Numbered from the stretch's first letter, positions 1 to 13,538 are shown. The stretch is DNA of 64,000 bases from Molossus alvarezi (GCA_037176705.1 CM073889.1:52507596-52571595), one strand, 5' to 3'. Notes: generated by a model from the sequence alone, not told the origin. Made by a program: numbers and translations.

Positions 1-1932
1 TGCAGTCTCAGATATCCTGAATTATGGGCAAAACTCTGTGAGAGCCAGGGGCAACATTCATTGGTGGCATGTTTAAACTTGGGAAATTGAGTACCTTTGC
101 AAGGAAAGTGTGTAGATACATGTTCTAGTAGGAAACTGATGGAATGATTGAATATTTCCACTTTGGGTCAGGAAATGCACAGATCTTGGCAAGAGTCATG
201 TGAAACACTTGAATATAGACACTCTCCTCGTGGTGTGGAGAGATCCAGTCTTCTCCTGGAAAGAACAACTAGGACAGGCCACACTGATGTGTAGAATCAA
301 AAGTTATCCCCTTTTGTGTTCTGTGTTGGTAATGGTTTCCAAGATTGCACAGTTTTCTACAACATTTCTCAAGGCGATACTTGGAATAAGTATGGTTTCT
401 TCTGTAGCAGTTTGTTTTGCCTAATTCTTAGTCAGAACAGTGAACCAACCTAGGGTCTAGAATGAAATAATGGAAAGATTGATAACTACTGGTGTTACAC
501 ATGTGCCATTCTTGAAAAAAGCAACTGAACACATCTAAAGTGATGTAGTTTAAACATTTCATGTGTACATCCAAGGAGAAATACATGAATGTGAAGACAC
601 TGACAACACCATGGGTGTTTCACATTGCATTTCTCTGTGAGTTAGAACAAGAGGAGGGTTCTGGAGAAAAGGCTCTTGTACAGTTGTCCTGGGTATCAAT
701 TTCAATTAGCTACCCACAAATTATGCCCGGTTTGCGCGGCATAGTTTGCATTGGAGAGTTATCCAGTGTTGCATGTAAATGCAGCTGACTGCCTTCTTTC
801 CTATACGACAAGAAAGACAATTTGTACGAGAAGAAGAGGTAACTTTTCAACATACTACTTTTCTTCCTTGGATATGAGTTGTTTGCCTGGAAGAGTCTAC
901 AAAGCATCTCGATACCAAATACAGGCTGCGCTGCAGAAATGAAACATTTTGGTTAGAGCAGTGTTCAGGTCGTGGAAATCTATACCCTATTCAGTTCTAC
1001 ACACATTCTCTCCATGCGTTACCAAATGAATCAGAGTCATGCCATGGATCCACGATACATTTCACTGTTTGTGCCGATTTCCACATTAACATAAGGTGTA
1101 GATACCTGTTTTCTGCAGAGAATTGAATGTAAACCCTTGTCCTCAGTGTGAAATGCTAGAATTAGCCCGTGGAAATGAATGATAACTCCCGAACTTATGC
1201 TTAAAATACCCTGTGACAGATTCAACCTATTTCTTGATATCTGACAGAATCATCTCCATTATAACAAGGATTCCAAAGAGTTTCAGGCCTTTGAATAATG
1301 GTCCTGGATTCACATGTTTCAAGAGTATTTCCCAGAAGAACCTATGAAAATACAGTGGATAATCAAAGGTGTGCATCACTGGTGTTCTTTCTCTGCAGAA
1401 TTATATAATTACATTCAGTTCAAGAGCAGCATGGAAACCTCAATATGGTGTAGTGGCAATTGGACTGTTCAGTGGCTCTCTGTCCTAAAAACAGTGTTCC
1501 CATTGACTAACTTCTTCACATACTGTCTAAATATGGTGAAGAAGATTCTTGGGCTATACCCACTTCACAAAACATGGAACCAACACTGGTGTTCTGTTCT
1601 GCAGATTATGTGTTAGAACAGTTGAGGAAAGTATTGATTCAAGGTAATGTGGCAACCTAACGTTTGCCTATGCCCTTAGACATACTTCTCACCAGAGATC
1701 GTTTCTAGGAGCGTTTATACACACCCAACCGATTCCAAACGAACTGTGTTAGAACTGTGTTCAGTTGAGGAAACTCACTTCCATGAAGCCTAGAGAGTGA
1801 GGCTTCTCCAACCATAAGCTGTTTTGGTTAAGTACCTAAGAAATGTCTGTTTGTTAAGGTGTAATCACACGAAAACCTAGCAGTGCACGTTTCTTTCTCT
1901 TGTTCCCTACGCACAATTACAAGACTTGCTGG
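1..1932 (+). repeat. Unit 1, class A (1,932 bp)
   Basis: Class A is marked by C at unit position 279, TTTTGCC at 415-421, C at 560, T at 674, A at 1158 and G at 1165. Private to this copy: a 3 bp loss around 1757 that removes one CTGCAG, and ACACCCAACC near 1721. I use this copy as the reference for unit positions. A 100-codon open frame at 1314-1616 is present in most other units and looks like a by-product of the repeat. Confidence 0.95.
931..1932. repeat. Degenerate internal sub-repeats within the unit (shown in unit 1)
   Basis: CTGCAG occurs at 931, 1113, 1393 and 1599, with a fifth at unit position 1757 in other copies (3689 in unit 2) and a TGCAG at each unit start. Spacings are about 182, 280, 206, 157 and 178 bp. 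Similar flanks recur: CACTGGTGTTCTTTCTCTGC at 1378 and CACTGGTGTTCTGTTCTGC at 1584. So do CTAACTTCTTCACA at 1506, CATACTTCTCACC at 1681 and CACACATTCTCTCC at 1000. CAGTTGAGGAAA occurs at 1619 and again in the next segment near 1772. The matches are partial, and a self-alignment is needed to confirm them. Confidence 0.5.
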
Positions 1933-3866
1933 TGCAGTCTCAGATATCCTGAATTATGGGCAAAACTCTGTGAGAGCCAGGGGCAACATTCATTGGTGGC
2001 ATGTTTAAACTTGGGAAATTGAGTACCTTTGCAAGGAAAGTGTGTAGATACATGTTCTAGTAGGAAACTGATGGAATGATTGAATATTTCCACTTTGGGT
2101 CAGGAAATGCACAGATCTTGGCAAGAGTCATGTGAAACACTTGAATATAGACACTCTCCTCGTGGTGTGGAGAGATCCAGTCTTCTCCTGGAAAGAACAA
2201 CTAGGACAGGCCACACTGATGTGTAGAATCAAAAGTTATCCCCTTTTGTGTTCTGTGTTGGTAATGGTTTCCAAGATTGCACAGTTTTCTACAACATTTC
2301 TCAAGGCGATACTTGGAATAAGTATGGTTTCTTCTGTAGCAGTTTGTTTTGCCTAATTCTTAGTCAGAACAGTGAACCAACCTAGGGTCTAGAATGAAAT
2401 AATGGAAAGATTGATAACTACTGGTGTTACACATGTGCCATTCTTGAAAAAAGCAACTGAACACATCTAAAGTGATGTAGTTTAAACATTTCATGTGTAC
2501 ATCCAAGGAGAAATACATGAATGTGAAGACACTGACAACACCATGGGTGTTTCACATTGCATTTCTCTGTGAGTTAGAACAAGAGGAGGGTTCTGGAGAA
2601 AAGGCTCTTGTACAGTTGTCCTGGGTATCAATTTCAATTAGCTACCCACAAATTATGCCCGGTTTGCGCGGCATAGTTTGCATTGGAGAGTTATCCAGTG
2701 TTGCATGTAAATGCAGCTGACTGCCTTCTTTCCTATACGACAAGAAAGACAATTTGTACGAGAAGAAGAGGTAACTTTTCAACATACTACTTTTCTTCCT
2801 TGGATATGAGTTGTTTGCCTGGAAGAGTCTACAAAGCATCTCGATACCAAATACAGGCTGCGCTGCAGAAATGAAACATTTTGGTTAGAGCAGTGTTCAG
2901 GTCGTGGAAATCTATACCCTATTCAGTTCTACACACATTCTCTCCATGCGTTACCAAATGAATCAGAGTCATGCCATGGATCCACGATACATTTCACTGT
3001 TTGTGCCGATTTCCACATTAACATAAGGTGTAGATACCTGTTTTCTGCAGAGAATTGAATGTAAACCCTTGTCCTCAGTGTGAAATGCTAGAATTAGCCC
3101 GTGGAAATGAATGATAACTCCCGAACTTATGCTTAAAATACCCTGTGACAGATTCAACCTATTTCTTGATATCTGACAGAATCATCTCCATTATAACAAG
3201 GATTCCAAAGAGTTTCAGGCCTTTGAATAATGGTCCTGGATTCACATGTTTCAAGAGTATTTCCCAGAAGAACCTATGAAAATACAGTGGATAATCAAAG
3301 GTGTGCATCACTGGTGTTCTTTCTCTGCAGAATTATATAATTACATTCAGTTCAAGAGCAGCATGGAAACCTCAATATGGTGTAGTGGCAATTGGACTGT
3401 TCAGTGGCTCTCTGTCCTAAAAACAGTGTTCCCATTGACTAACTTCTGCACATACTGTCTAAATATGGTGAAGAAGATTCTTGGGCTATACCCACTTCAC
3501 AAAACATGGAACCAACACTGGTGTTCTGTTCTGCAGATTATGTGTTAGAACAGTTGAGGAAAGTATTGATTCAAGGTAATGTGGCAACCTAACGTTTGCC
3601 TATGCCCTTAGACATACTTCTCACCAGAGATCGTTTCTAGGAGCGTTTATACACACCAAACCGATTCCAAACGAACTGTGTTAGAACTCTGCAGTTCAGT
3701 TGAGGAAACTCACTTCCATGAAGCCTAGAGAGTGAGGCTTCTCCAACCATAAGCTGTTTTGGTTAAGTACCTAAGAAATGTATGTTTGTTAAGGTGTAAT
3801 CACACGAAAACTAGCAGTGCACGTTTCTTTCTCTTGTTCCCTACACACAATTACAAGACTTGCTGG
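1933..3866 (+). repeat. Unit 2, class A (1,934 bp)
   Basis: Shares all class A markers with unit 1 and differs from it by only a few bases. Private changes are TTCTGCACA near 3446, AAATGTATG near 3776 and GAAAACTAGC near 3806 (1 bp loss). It retains the fifth CTGCAG, at 3689, that unit 1 lost. Confidence 0.95.
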
Positions 3867-5801
3867 TGCAGTCTCAGATATCCTGAATTATGGGCAAAAC
3901 TCTGTGAGAGCCAGGGGCAACATTCATTGGTGGCATGTTTAAACTTGGGAAATTGAGTACCTTTGCAAGGAAAGTGTGTAGATACATGTTCTAGTAGGAA
4001 ACTGATCGAATGATTGAATATTTCCACTTTGGGTCAGGAAATGCACAGATCTTGGCAAGAGTCATGTGAAACACTTGAATATAGACACTCTCCTCGTGGT
4101 GTGGAGAGATCCAGTCTTCTCCTGGAAAGAACAACTAGGACAGGGCACACTGATGTGTAGAATCAAAAGTTATCCCCTTTTGTGTTCTGTGTTGGTAATG
4201 GTTTCCAAGATTGCACAGTTTTCTACAACATTTCTCAAGGCGATACTTGGAATAAGTATGGTTTCTTCTGTAGCAGTTTGTTTCCCCTAATTCTTAGTCA
4301 GAACAGTGAACCAACCTAGGGTCTAGAATGAAATAATGGAAAGATTGATAACTACTGGTGTTACACATGTGCCATTCTTGAAAAAAGCAACTGAACACAT
4401 CTAAAGTGATGTAGTTTAAACATTTGATGTGTACATCCAAGGAGAAATACATGAATGTGAAGACACTGACAATACCATGGGTGTTTCACATTGCATTTCT
4501 CTGTGAGTTAGAACAAGAGGAGGGTTCTGGAGAAAAGGCACTTGTACAGTTGTCCTGGGTATCAATTTCAATTAGCGACCCACAAATTATGCCCGTTTTG
4601 CGCTGCATAGTTTGCATTGGAGAGTTATCCAGTGTTGCATGTAAATGCAGCTGACTGCCTTCTTTCCTATACGACAAGAAAGACAATTTGTACGAGAAGA
4701 AGAGGTAACTTTTCAACATACTACTTTTCTTCCTTGGATATGAGTTGTTTGCCTGGAAGAGTCTACAAAGCATCTCGATACCAAATACAGGCTGCGCTGC
4801 AGAAATGAAACATTTTGGTTAGAGCAGTGTTCAGGTCGTGGAAATCTATACCCTATTCAGTTCTACACACATTCTCTCCATGCGTTACCAAATGAATCAG
4901 AGTCATGCCATGGATCCACGATACATTTCACTGTTTGTGCCGATTTCCTCATTAACATAAGGTGTAGATACCTGTTTTCTGCAGAGAATTGAATGTAAAC
5001 CCTTGTCCTCAGTGTGAAATGCTGGAATTATCCCGTGGAAATGAATGATAACTCCCGAACTTATGCTTAAAATACCCTGTGACAGATTCAACCTATTTCT
5101 TGATATCTGACAGAATCATCTCCATTATAACAAGGATTCCAAAGAGTTTCAGGCCTTTGAATAATGGTCCTGGATTCACATGTTTCAAGAGTATTTCCCA
5201 GAAGAACCTATGAAAATACAGTGGATAATCAAAGGTGTGCATCACTGGTGTTCTTTCTCTGCAGAATTATATAATTACATTCAGTTCAAGAGCAGCATGG
5301 AAACCTCAATATGGTGTAGTGGCAATTGGACTGTTCAGTGGCTCTCTGTCCTAAAAACAGTGTTCCCATTGACTAACTTCTTCACATACTGTCTAAATAT
5401 GGTGAAGAAGATTCTTGGGCTATACCCACTTCACAAAACATGGAACCAACACTGGTGTTCTGTTCTGCAGATTATGTGTTAGAACAGTTGAGGAAAGTAT
5501 TGATTCAAGGTAATGTGGCAACCTAACGTTTGCCTATGCCCTTAGACATACTTCTCACCAGAGATCGTTTCTAGGAGCGTTTATACACACCAAACCGATT
5601 CCAAACGAACTGTGTTAGAACTCTGCAGTTCAGTTGAGGAAACTCACTTCCATGAAGCCTAGAGAGTGAGGCTTCTCCAACCATAAGCTGTTTTGGTTAA
5701 GTACCTAAGAAATGTCTGTTTGTTAAGGTGTAATCACACGAAAACCTAGCAGTGCACGTTTCTTTCTCTTGTTCCCTACACACAATTACAAGACTTGCTG
5801 G
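3867..5801 (+). repeat. Unit 3, class D (1,935 bp)
   Basis: Class D is marked by TTTCCCC at unit 415-421, G at 711 (GCGACCC), T at 730 and T at 738 (GCGCTGC). The only other D unit is number 13, ten units away. Private changes here are GATCGAATG near 4004 and TTTCCTCATT near 4945. This is the first unit with G at 279, G at 560 and A at 674, which nearly all later units share. Confidence 0.95.
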
Positions 5802-7735
5802 TGCAGTCTCAGATATCCTGAATTATGGGCAAAACTCTGTGAGAGCCAGGGGCAACATTCATTGGTGGCATGTTTAAACTTGGGAAATTGAGTACCTTTG
5901 CAAGGAAAGTGTGTAGATACATGTTCTAGTAGGAAACTGATGGAATGATTGAATATTTCCACTTTGGGTCAGGAAATGCACAGATCTTGGCAAGAGTCAT
6001 GTGAAACACTTGAATATAGACACTCTCCTCGTGGTGTGGAGAGATCCAGTCTTCTCCTGGAAAGAACAACTAGGACAGGGCACACTGATGTGTAGAATCA
6101 AAAGTTATCCCCTTTTGTGTTCTGTGTTGGTAATGGTTTCCAAGATTGCACAGTTTTCTACAACATTTCTCAAGGCGATACTTGGAATAAGTATGGTTTC
6201 TTCTGTAGCAGTTGGTTTCGCCTAATTCTTAGTCAGAACAGTGAACCAACCTAGGGTCTAGAATGAAATAATGGAAAGATTGATAACTACTGGTGTTACA
6301 CATGTGCCATTCTTGAAAAAAGCAACTGAACACATCTAAAGTGATGTAGTTTAAACATTTGATGTGTACATCCAAGGAGAAATACATGAATGTGAAGACA
6401 CTGACAATACCATGGGTGTTTCACATTGCATTTCTCTGTGAGTTAGAACAAGAGGAGGGTTCTGGAGAAAAGGCACTTGTACAGTTGTCCTGGGTATCAA
6501 TTTCAATTAGCTACCCACAAATTATGCCCGGTTTGCGCGGCATAGTTTGCATTGGAGAGTTATCCAGTGTTGCATGTAAATGCAGCTGACTGCCTTCTTT
6601 CCTATACTACAAGAAAGACAATTTGTACGAGAAGAAGAGGTAACTTTTCAACATACTACTTTTCTTCCTTGGATATGAGTTGTTTGCCTGGAAGAGTCTA
6701 CAAAGCATCTCGATACCAAATACAGGCTGCGCTGCAGAAATGAAACATTTTGGTTAGAGCAGTGTTCAGGTCGTGGAAATCTACACCCTATTCAGTTCTA
6801 CACACATTCTCTCCATGCGTTACCAAATGAATCAGAGTCATGCCATGGATCCACGATACATTTCACTGTTTGTGCCGATTTCCACATTAACATAAGGTGT
6901 AGATACCTGTTTTCTGCAGAGAATTGAATGTAAACCCTTGTCCTGAGTGTGAAATGCTGGAATTATCCCGTGGTAATGAATGATAACTCCCGAACTTATG
7001 CTTAAAATACCCTGTGACAGATTGAACCTATTTCTTGATATCTGACTGAATCATCTCCATTATAACAAGGATTCCAAAGAGTTTCAGGCCTTTGAATAAT
7101 GGTCCTGGATTCACATGTTTCAAGAGTATTTCCCAGAAGAACCTATGAAAATACAGTGGATAATCAAAGGTGTGCATCACTGGTGTTCTTTCTCTGCAGA
7201 ATTATATAGTTACATTCAGTTCAAGAGCAGCATGGAAACCTCAATATGGTGTAGTGGCAATTGGACTGTTCAGTGGCTCTCTGTCCTAAAAACAGTGTTC
7301 CCATTGACTAACTTCTTCACATACTGTCTAAATATGGTGAAGAAGATTCTTGGGCTATACCCACTTCACAAAACATGGAACCAACACTGGTGTTCTGTTC
7401 TGCAGATTATGTGTTAGAACAGTTGAGGAAAGTATTGATTCAAGGTAATGTGGCAACCTAACGTTTGCCTATGCCCTTAGACATACTTCTCACCAGAGAT
7501 CGTTTCTAGGAGCGTTTATACACACCAAACCGATTCCAAACGAACTGTGTTAGAACTCTGCAGTTCAGTTGAGGAAACTCACTTCCATGAAGCCTAGAGA
7601 GTGAGGCTTCTCCAACCATAAGCTGTTTTGGTTAAGTACCTAAGAAATGTCTGTTTGTTAAGGTGTAATCACACGAAAACCTAGCAGTGCACGTTTTTTC
7701 TCTTGTTCCCTACACACAATTACAAGACTTGCTGG
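5802..7735 (+). repeat. Unit 4, class S (1,934 bp), mosaic head
   Basis: Class S body markers are T at 807 (ATACTAC), C at 983, G at 1144, T at 1173, G at 1223, T at 1246 and GTTTTTTCTC near the end. The head is the common type up to about 326 but has G at 413 (GTTGGTTTCGCC), an allele of the variant r-head found in units 6, 8, 10, 12 and 21. It is therefore probably a mosaic. It begins the F-alternating dimer region. Confidence 0.93.
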
Positions 7736-9670
7736 TGCAGTCTCAGATATCCTGAATTATGGGCAAAACTCTGTGAGAGCCAGGGGCAACATTCATTGGT
7801 GGCATGTTTAAACTTGGGAAATTGAGTACCTTTGCAAGGAAAGTGTGTAGATACATGTTCTAGTAGGAAACTGATGGAATGATTGAATATTTCCACTTTG
7901 GGTCAGGAAATGCACAGATCTTGGCAAGAGTCATGTGAAACACTTGAATATAGACACTCTCCTCGTGGTGTGGAGAGATCCAGTCTTCTCCTGGAAAGAA
8001 CAACTAGGACAGGGCACACTGATGTGTAGAATCAAAAGTTATCCCCTTTTGTGTTCTGTGTTGGTAATGGTTTCCAAGATTGCACAGTTTTCTACAACAT
8101 TTCTCAAGGCGATACTTGGAATAAGTATGGTTTCTTCTGTAGCAGTTTGTTTCGCCTAATTCTTAGTCAGAACAGTGAACCAACCTAGGGTCTAGAATGA
8201 AATAATGGAAAGATTGATAACTACTTGTGTTACACATGTGCCATTCTTGAAAAAAGCAACTGAACACATCTAAAGTGATGTAGTTTAAACATTTGATGTG
8301 TACATCCAAGGAGAAATACATGAATGTGAAGACACTGACAATACCATGGGTGTTTCACATTGCATTTCTCTGTGAGTTAGAACAAGAGGAGGGTTCTGGA
8401 GAAAAGGCACTTGTACAGTTGTTCTGGGTATCAATTTCAATTAGCTACCCACAAATTATGCCCGGTTTGCGCGGCATAGTTTGCATTGGAGAGTTATCCA
8501 CTGTTGCATGTAAATGCAGCTGACTGCCTTCTTTCCTATACGACAAGAAAGACAATTTGTACGAGAAGAAGAGGTAACTTTTCAACATACTACTTTTCTT
8601 CCTTGGATATGAGTTGTTTGCCTGGAAGAGTCTACAAAGCATCTCGATACCAAATACAGGCTGCGCTGCAGAAATGAAACATTTTGGTTAGAGCAGTGTT
8701 CAGGTCGTGGAAATCTATACCCTATTCAGTTCTACACACATTCTCTCCATGCGTTACCAAATGAATCAGAGTCATGCCATGGATCCACGATACATTTCAC
8801 TGTTTGTGCCGATTTCCACATTAACATAAGGTGTAGATACCTGTTTTCTGCAGAGAATTGAATGTAAACCCTTGTCCTCAGTGTGAAATGCTGGAATTAT
8901 CCCGTGGTAATGAATGATAACTCCCGAACTTATGCTTAAAATACCCTGTGACAGATTCAACCTATTTCTTGATATCTGACAGAATCATCTCCATTATAAC
9001 AAGGATTCCAAAGAGTTTCAGGCCTTTGAATAATGGTCCTGGATTCACATGTTTCAAGAGTATTTCCCAGAAGAACCTATGAAAATACAGTGGATAATCA
9101 AAGGTGTGCATCAGTGGTGTTCTTTCTCTGCAGAATTATATAATTACATTCAGTTCAAGAGCAGCATGGAAACCTCAATATGGTGTAGTGGCAATTGGAC
9201 TGTTCAGTGGCTCTCTGTCCTAAAAACAGTGTTCCCATTGACTAACTTCTTCACATACTGTCTAAATATGGTGAAGAAGATTCTTGGGCTATACCCACTT
9301 CACAACACATGGAACCAACACTGGTGTTCTGTTCTGCAGATTATGTGTTAGAACAGTTGAGGAAAGTATTGATTCAAGGTAATGTGGCAACCTAACGTTT
9401 GCCTATGCCCTTAGACATACTTCTCACCAGAGATCGTTTCTAGGAGCGTTTATACACACCAAACCGATTCCAAACGAACTGTGTTAGAACTCTGCAGTTC
9501 AGTTGAGGAAACTCACTTCCATGAAGCCTAGAGAGTGAGGCTTCTCCAACCATAAGCTGTTTTGGTTAATTACCTAAGAAATGTCTGTTTGTTAAGGTGT
9601 AATCACACGAAAACCTAGCAGTGCACGTTTCTTTCTCTTGTTCCCTACACACAATTAAAAGACTTGCTGG
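7736..9670 (+). repeat. Unit 5, class F (1,935 bp)
   Basis: Class F markers are T at 688 (TTGTTCTGG), C at 766, T at 1173, G at 1379 (CATCAGTGG), C at 1571 (CACAACAC), then TTAATTACC and AATTAAAAG near the end. Private change: ACTACTTGTG near 8221. First of seven F units (5, 7, 9, 11, 20, 22, 24), always separated by exactly one non-F unit within a block. Confidence 0.95.
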
Positions 9671-11603
9671 TGCAGTCTCAGATATCCTGAATTATGGGCA
9701 AAACTCTGTGAGAGCCAGGGGCAACATTCATGGTGGCATGTTTAAACTTGGGAAATTGAGTACCTTTGCAAGGAAAGTGTGTAGATACATGTTCTAGTAG
9801 GAAACTGATGGAATGATTGAATATTTCCATTTTGGGTCAGGAAATGCACAGATCTTGGCAAGAGTCATGTGAAACACTTAAATATAGACACTCTCCTCGT
9901 GGTGTGGAGAGATCCAGTCTTCTCCTGGAAAGAACAACTAGGACAGGGCACACGGATGTGTAGAATCAAAAGTTATCCCCTTTTGTGTTCTGTGCTGGTA
10001 ATGGTTTCCAAGATTGCACAGTTTTCTACAACATTTCTCAAGGCGATACTTGGAATAAGTATGGTTTCTTCTGTAGCAGTTGGTTTCGCCTAATTCTTAG
10101 TCAGAACAGTGAACCAACCTAGGGTCTAGAATGAAATAATGGAAAGATTGATAACTACTGGTGTTACACATGTGCCATTCTTGAAAAAAGCAACTGAACA
10201 CATCTAAAGTGATGTAGTTTAAACATTTGATGTGTACATCCAAGGAGAAATACATGAATGTGAAGACACTGACAATACCATGGGTGTTTCACATTGCATT
10301 TCTCTGTGAGTTAGAACAAGAGGAGGGTTCTGGAGAAAAGGCACTTGTACAGTTGTCCTGGGTATCAATTTCAATTAGCTACCCACAAATTATGCCCGGT
10401 TTGCGCGGCATAGTTTGCATTGGAGAGTTATCCAGTGTTGCATGTAAATGCAGCTGACTGCCTTCTTTCCTATACTACAAGAAAGACAATTTGTACGAGA
10501 AGAAGAGGTAACTTTTCAACATACTACTTTTCTTCCTTGGATATGAGTTGTTTGCCTGGAAGAGTCTACAAAGCATCTCGATACCAAATACAGGCTGCGC
10601 TGCAGAAATGAAACATTTTGGTTAGAGCAGTGTTCAGGTCGTGGAAATCTACACCCTATTCAGTTCTACACACATTCTCTCCATGCGTTACCAAATGAAT
10701 CAGAGTCATGCCATGGATCCACGATACATTTCACTGTTTGTGCCGATTTCCACATTAACATAAGGTGTAGATACCTGTTTTCTGCAGAGAATTGAATGTA
10801 AACCCTTGTCCTGAGTGTGAAATGCTGGAATTATCCCGTGGTAATGAATGATAACTCCCGAACTTATGCTTAAAATACCCTGTGACAGATTGAACCTATT
10901 TCTTGATATCTGACTGAATCATCTCCATTATAACAAGGATTCCAAAGAGTTTCAGGCCTTTGAATAATGGTCCTGGATTCACATGTTTCAAGAGTATTTC
11001 CCAGAAGAACCTATGAAAATACAGTGGATAATCAAAGGTGTGCATCACTGGTGTTCTTTCTCTGCAGAATTATATAGTTACATTCAGTTCAAGAGCAGCA
11101 TGGAAACCTCAATATGGTGTAGTGGCAATTGGACTGTTCAGTGGCTCTCTGTCCTAAAAACAGTGTTCCCATTGACTAACTTCTTCACATACTGTCTAAA
11201 TATGGTGAAGAAGATTCTTGGGCTATACCCACTTCACAAAACATGGAACCAACACTGGTGTTCTGTTCTGCAGATTATGTGTTAGAACAGTTGAGGAAAG
11301 TATTGATTCAAGGTAATGTGGCAACCTAACGTTTGCCTATGCCCTTAGACATACTTCTCACCAGAGATCGTTTCTAGGAGCGTTTATACACACCAAACCG
11401 ATTCCAAACGAACTGTGTTAGAACTCTGCAGTTCAGTTGAGGAAACTCACTTCCATGAAGCCTAGAGAGTGAGGCTTCTCCAACCATAAGCTGTTTTGGT
11501 TAAGTACCTAAGAAATGTCTGTTTGTTAAGGTGTAATCACACGAAAACCTAGCAGTGCACGTTTTTTCTCTTGTTCCCTACACACAATTACAAGACTTGC
11601 TGG
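9671..11603 (+). repeat. Unit 6, class S body with r-head (1,933 bp)
   Basis: The r-head is a linked set: a 1 bp loss at about 60 (CATTCATGGTGG), T at 161, A at 211, G at 285, C at 326 and G at 413. From about 560 onward this unit matches class S. It carries T at 607, like unit 4. The 1,933 bp length is accounted for by the head deletion plus the S tail deletion. Confidence 0.94.
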
Positions 11604-13538
11604 TGCAGTCTCAGATATCCTGAATTATGGGCAAAACTCTGTGAGAGCCAGGGGCAACATTCATTGGTGGCATGTTTAAACTTGGGAAATTGAGTACCTT
11701 TGCAAGGAAAGTGTGTAGATACATGTTCTAGTAGGAAACTGATGGAATGATTGAATATTTCCACTTTGGGTCAGGAAATGCACAGATCTTGGCAAGAGTC
11801 ATGTGAAACACTTGAATATAGACACTCTCCTCGTGGTGTGGAGAGATCCAGTCTTCTCCTGGAAAGAACAACTAGGACAGGGCACACTGATGTGTAGAAT
11901 CAAAAGTTATCCCCTTTTGTGTTCTGTGTTGGTAATGGTTTCCAAGATTGCACAGTTTTCTACAACATTTCTCAAGGCGATACTTGGAATAAGTATGGTT
12001 TCTTCTGTAGCAGTTTGTTTCGCCTAATTCTTAGTCAGAACAGTGAACCAACCTAGGGTCTAGAATGAAATAATGGAAAGATTGATAACTACTGGTGTTA
12101 CACATGTGCCATTCTTGAAAAAAGCAACTGAACACATCTAAAGTGATGTAGTTTAAACATTTGATGTGTACATCCAAGGAGAAATACATGAATGTGAAGA
12201 CACTGACAATACCATGGGTGTTTCACATTGCATTTCTCTGTGAGTTAGAACAAGAGGAGGGTTCTGGAGAAAAGGCACTTGTACAGTTGTTCTGGGTATC
12301 AATTTCAATTAGCTACCCACAAATTATGCCCGGTTTGCGCGGCATAGTTTGCATTGGAGAGTTATCCACTGTTGCATGTAAATGCAGCTGACTGCCTTCT
12401 TTCCTATACGACAAGAAAGACAATTTGTACGAGAAGAAGAGGTAACTTTTCAACATACTACTTTTCTTCCTTGGATATGAGTTGTTTGCCTGGAAGAGTC
12501 TACAAAGCATCTCGATACCAAATACAGGCTGCGCTGCAGAAATGAAACATTTTGGTTAGAGCAGTGTTCAGGTCGTGGAAATCTATACCCTATTCAGTTC
12601 TACACACATTCTCTCCATGCGTTACCAAATGAATCAGAGTCATGCCATGGATCCACGATACATTTCACTGTTTGTGCCGATTTCCACATTAACATAAGGT
12701 GTAGATACCTGTTTTCTGCAGAGAATTGAATGTAAACCCTTGTCCTCAGTGTGAAATGCTGGAATTATCCCGTGGTAATGAATGATAACTCCCGAACTTA
12801 TGCTTAAAATACCCTGTGACAGATTCAACCTATTTCTTGATATCTGACAGAATCATCTCCATTATAACAAGGATTCCAAAGAGTTTCAGGCCTTTGAATA
12901 ATGGTCCTGGATTCACATGTTTCAAGAGTATTTCCCAGAAGAACCTATGAAAATACAGTGGATAATCAAAGGTGTGCATCAGTGGTGTTCTTTCTCTGCA
13001 GAATTATATAATTACATTCAGTTCAAGAGCAGCATGGAAACCTCAATATGGTGTAGTGGCAATTGGACTGTTCAGTGGCTCTCTGTCCTAAAAACAGTGT
13101 TCCCATTGACTAACTTCTTCACATACTGTCTAAATATGGTGAAGAAGATTCTTGGGCTATACCCACTTCACAACACATGGAACCAACACTGGTGTTCTGT
13201 TCTGCAGATTATGTGTTAGAACAGTTGAGGAAAGTATTGATTCAAGGTAATGTGGCAACCTAACGTTTGCCTATGCCCTTAGACATACTTCTCACCAGAG
13301 ATCGTTTCTAGGAGCGTTTATACACACCAAACCGATTCCAAACGAACTGTGTTAGAACTCTGCAGTTCAGTTGAGGAAACTCACTTCCATGAAGCCTAGA
13401 GAGTGAGGCTTCTCCAACCATAAGCTGTTTTGGTTAATTACCTAAGAAATGTCTGTTTGTTAAGGTGTAATCACACGAAAACCTAGCAGTGCACGTTTCT
13501 TTCTCTTGTTCCCTACACACAATTAAAAGACTTGCTGG
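11604..13538 (+). repeat. Unit 7, class F (1,935 bp)
   Basis: Carries all F markers. By eye it is indistinguishable from units 9, 11 and 22, and differs from unit 5 by the single change near 8224 in unit 5. Confidence 0.94.

Noticed and set aside
200..424. Recurrent 74-codon, 76-codon and 63-codon plus-strand open frames in each unit
   Set aside because: They are short, overlap other frames, match no family I know, and have units where they are lost or altered (units 26 and 28 lack the first). They are consistent with chance open frames multiplied by tandem repetition.
1314..1616. A 100-codon plus-strand open frame recurring in most units
   Set aside because: It is preserved only as far as the DNA itself is. 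Unit 26 has an in-frame stop, and units 29-33 have a 1 bp deletion that cuts it to 71 codons. I recognise no domain or signal, and there is no sign of codon-position bias in the changes seen.
1..1932. CENP-B box (pattern TTCGNNNNANNCGGG) in the unit
   Set aside because: I scanned the CpG-containing stretches on both strands. TTCGCCTAATT in most units has the left half and central A but lacks the CGGG half. No site fits.
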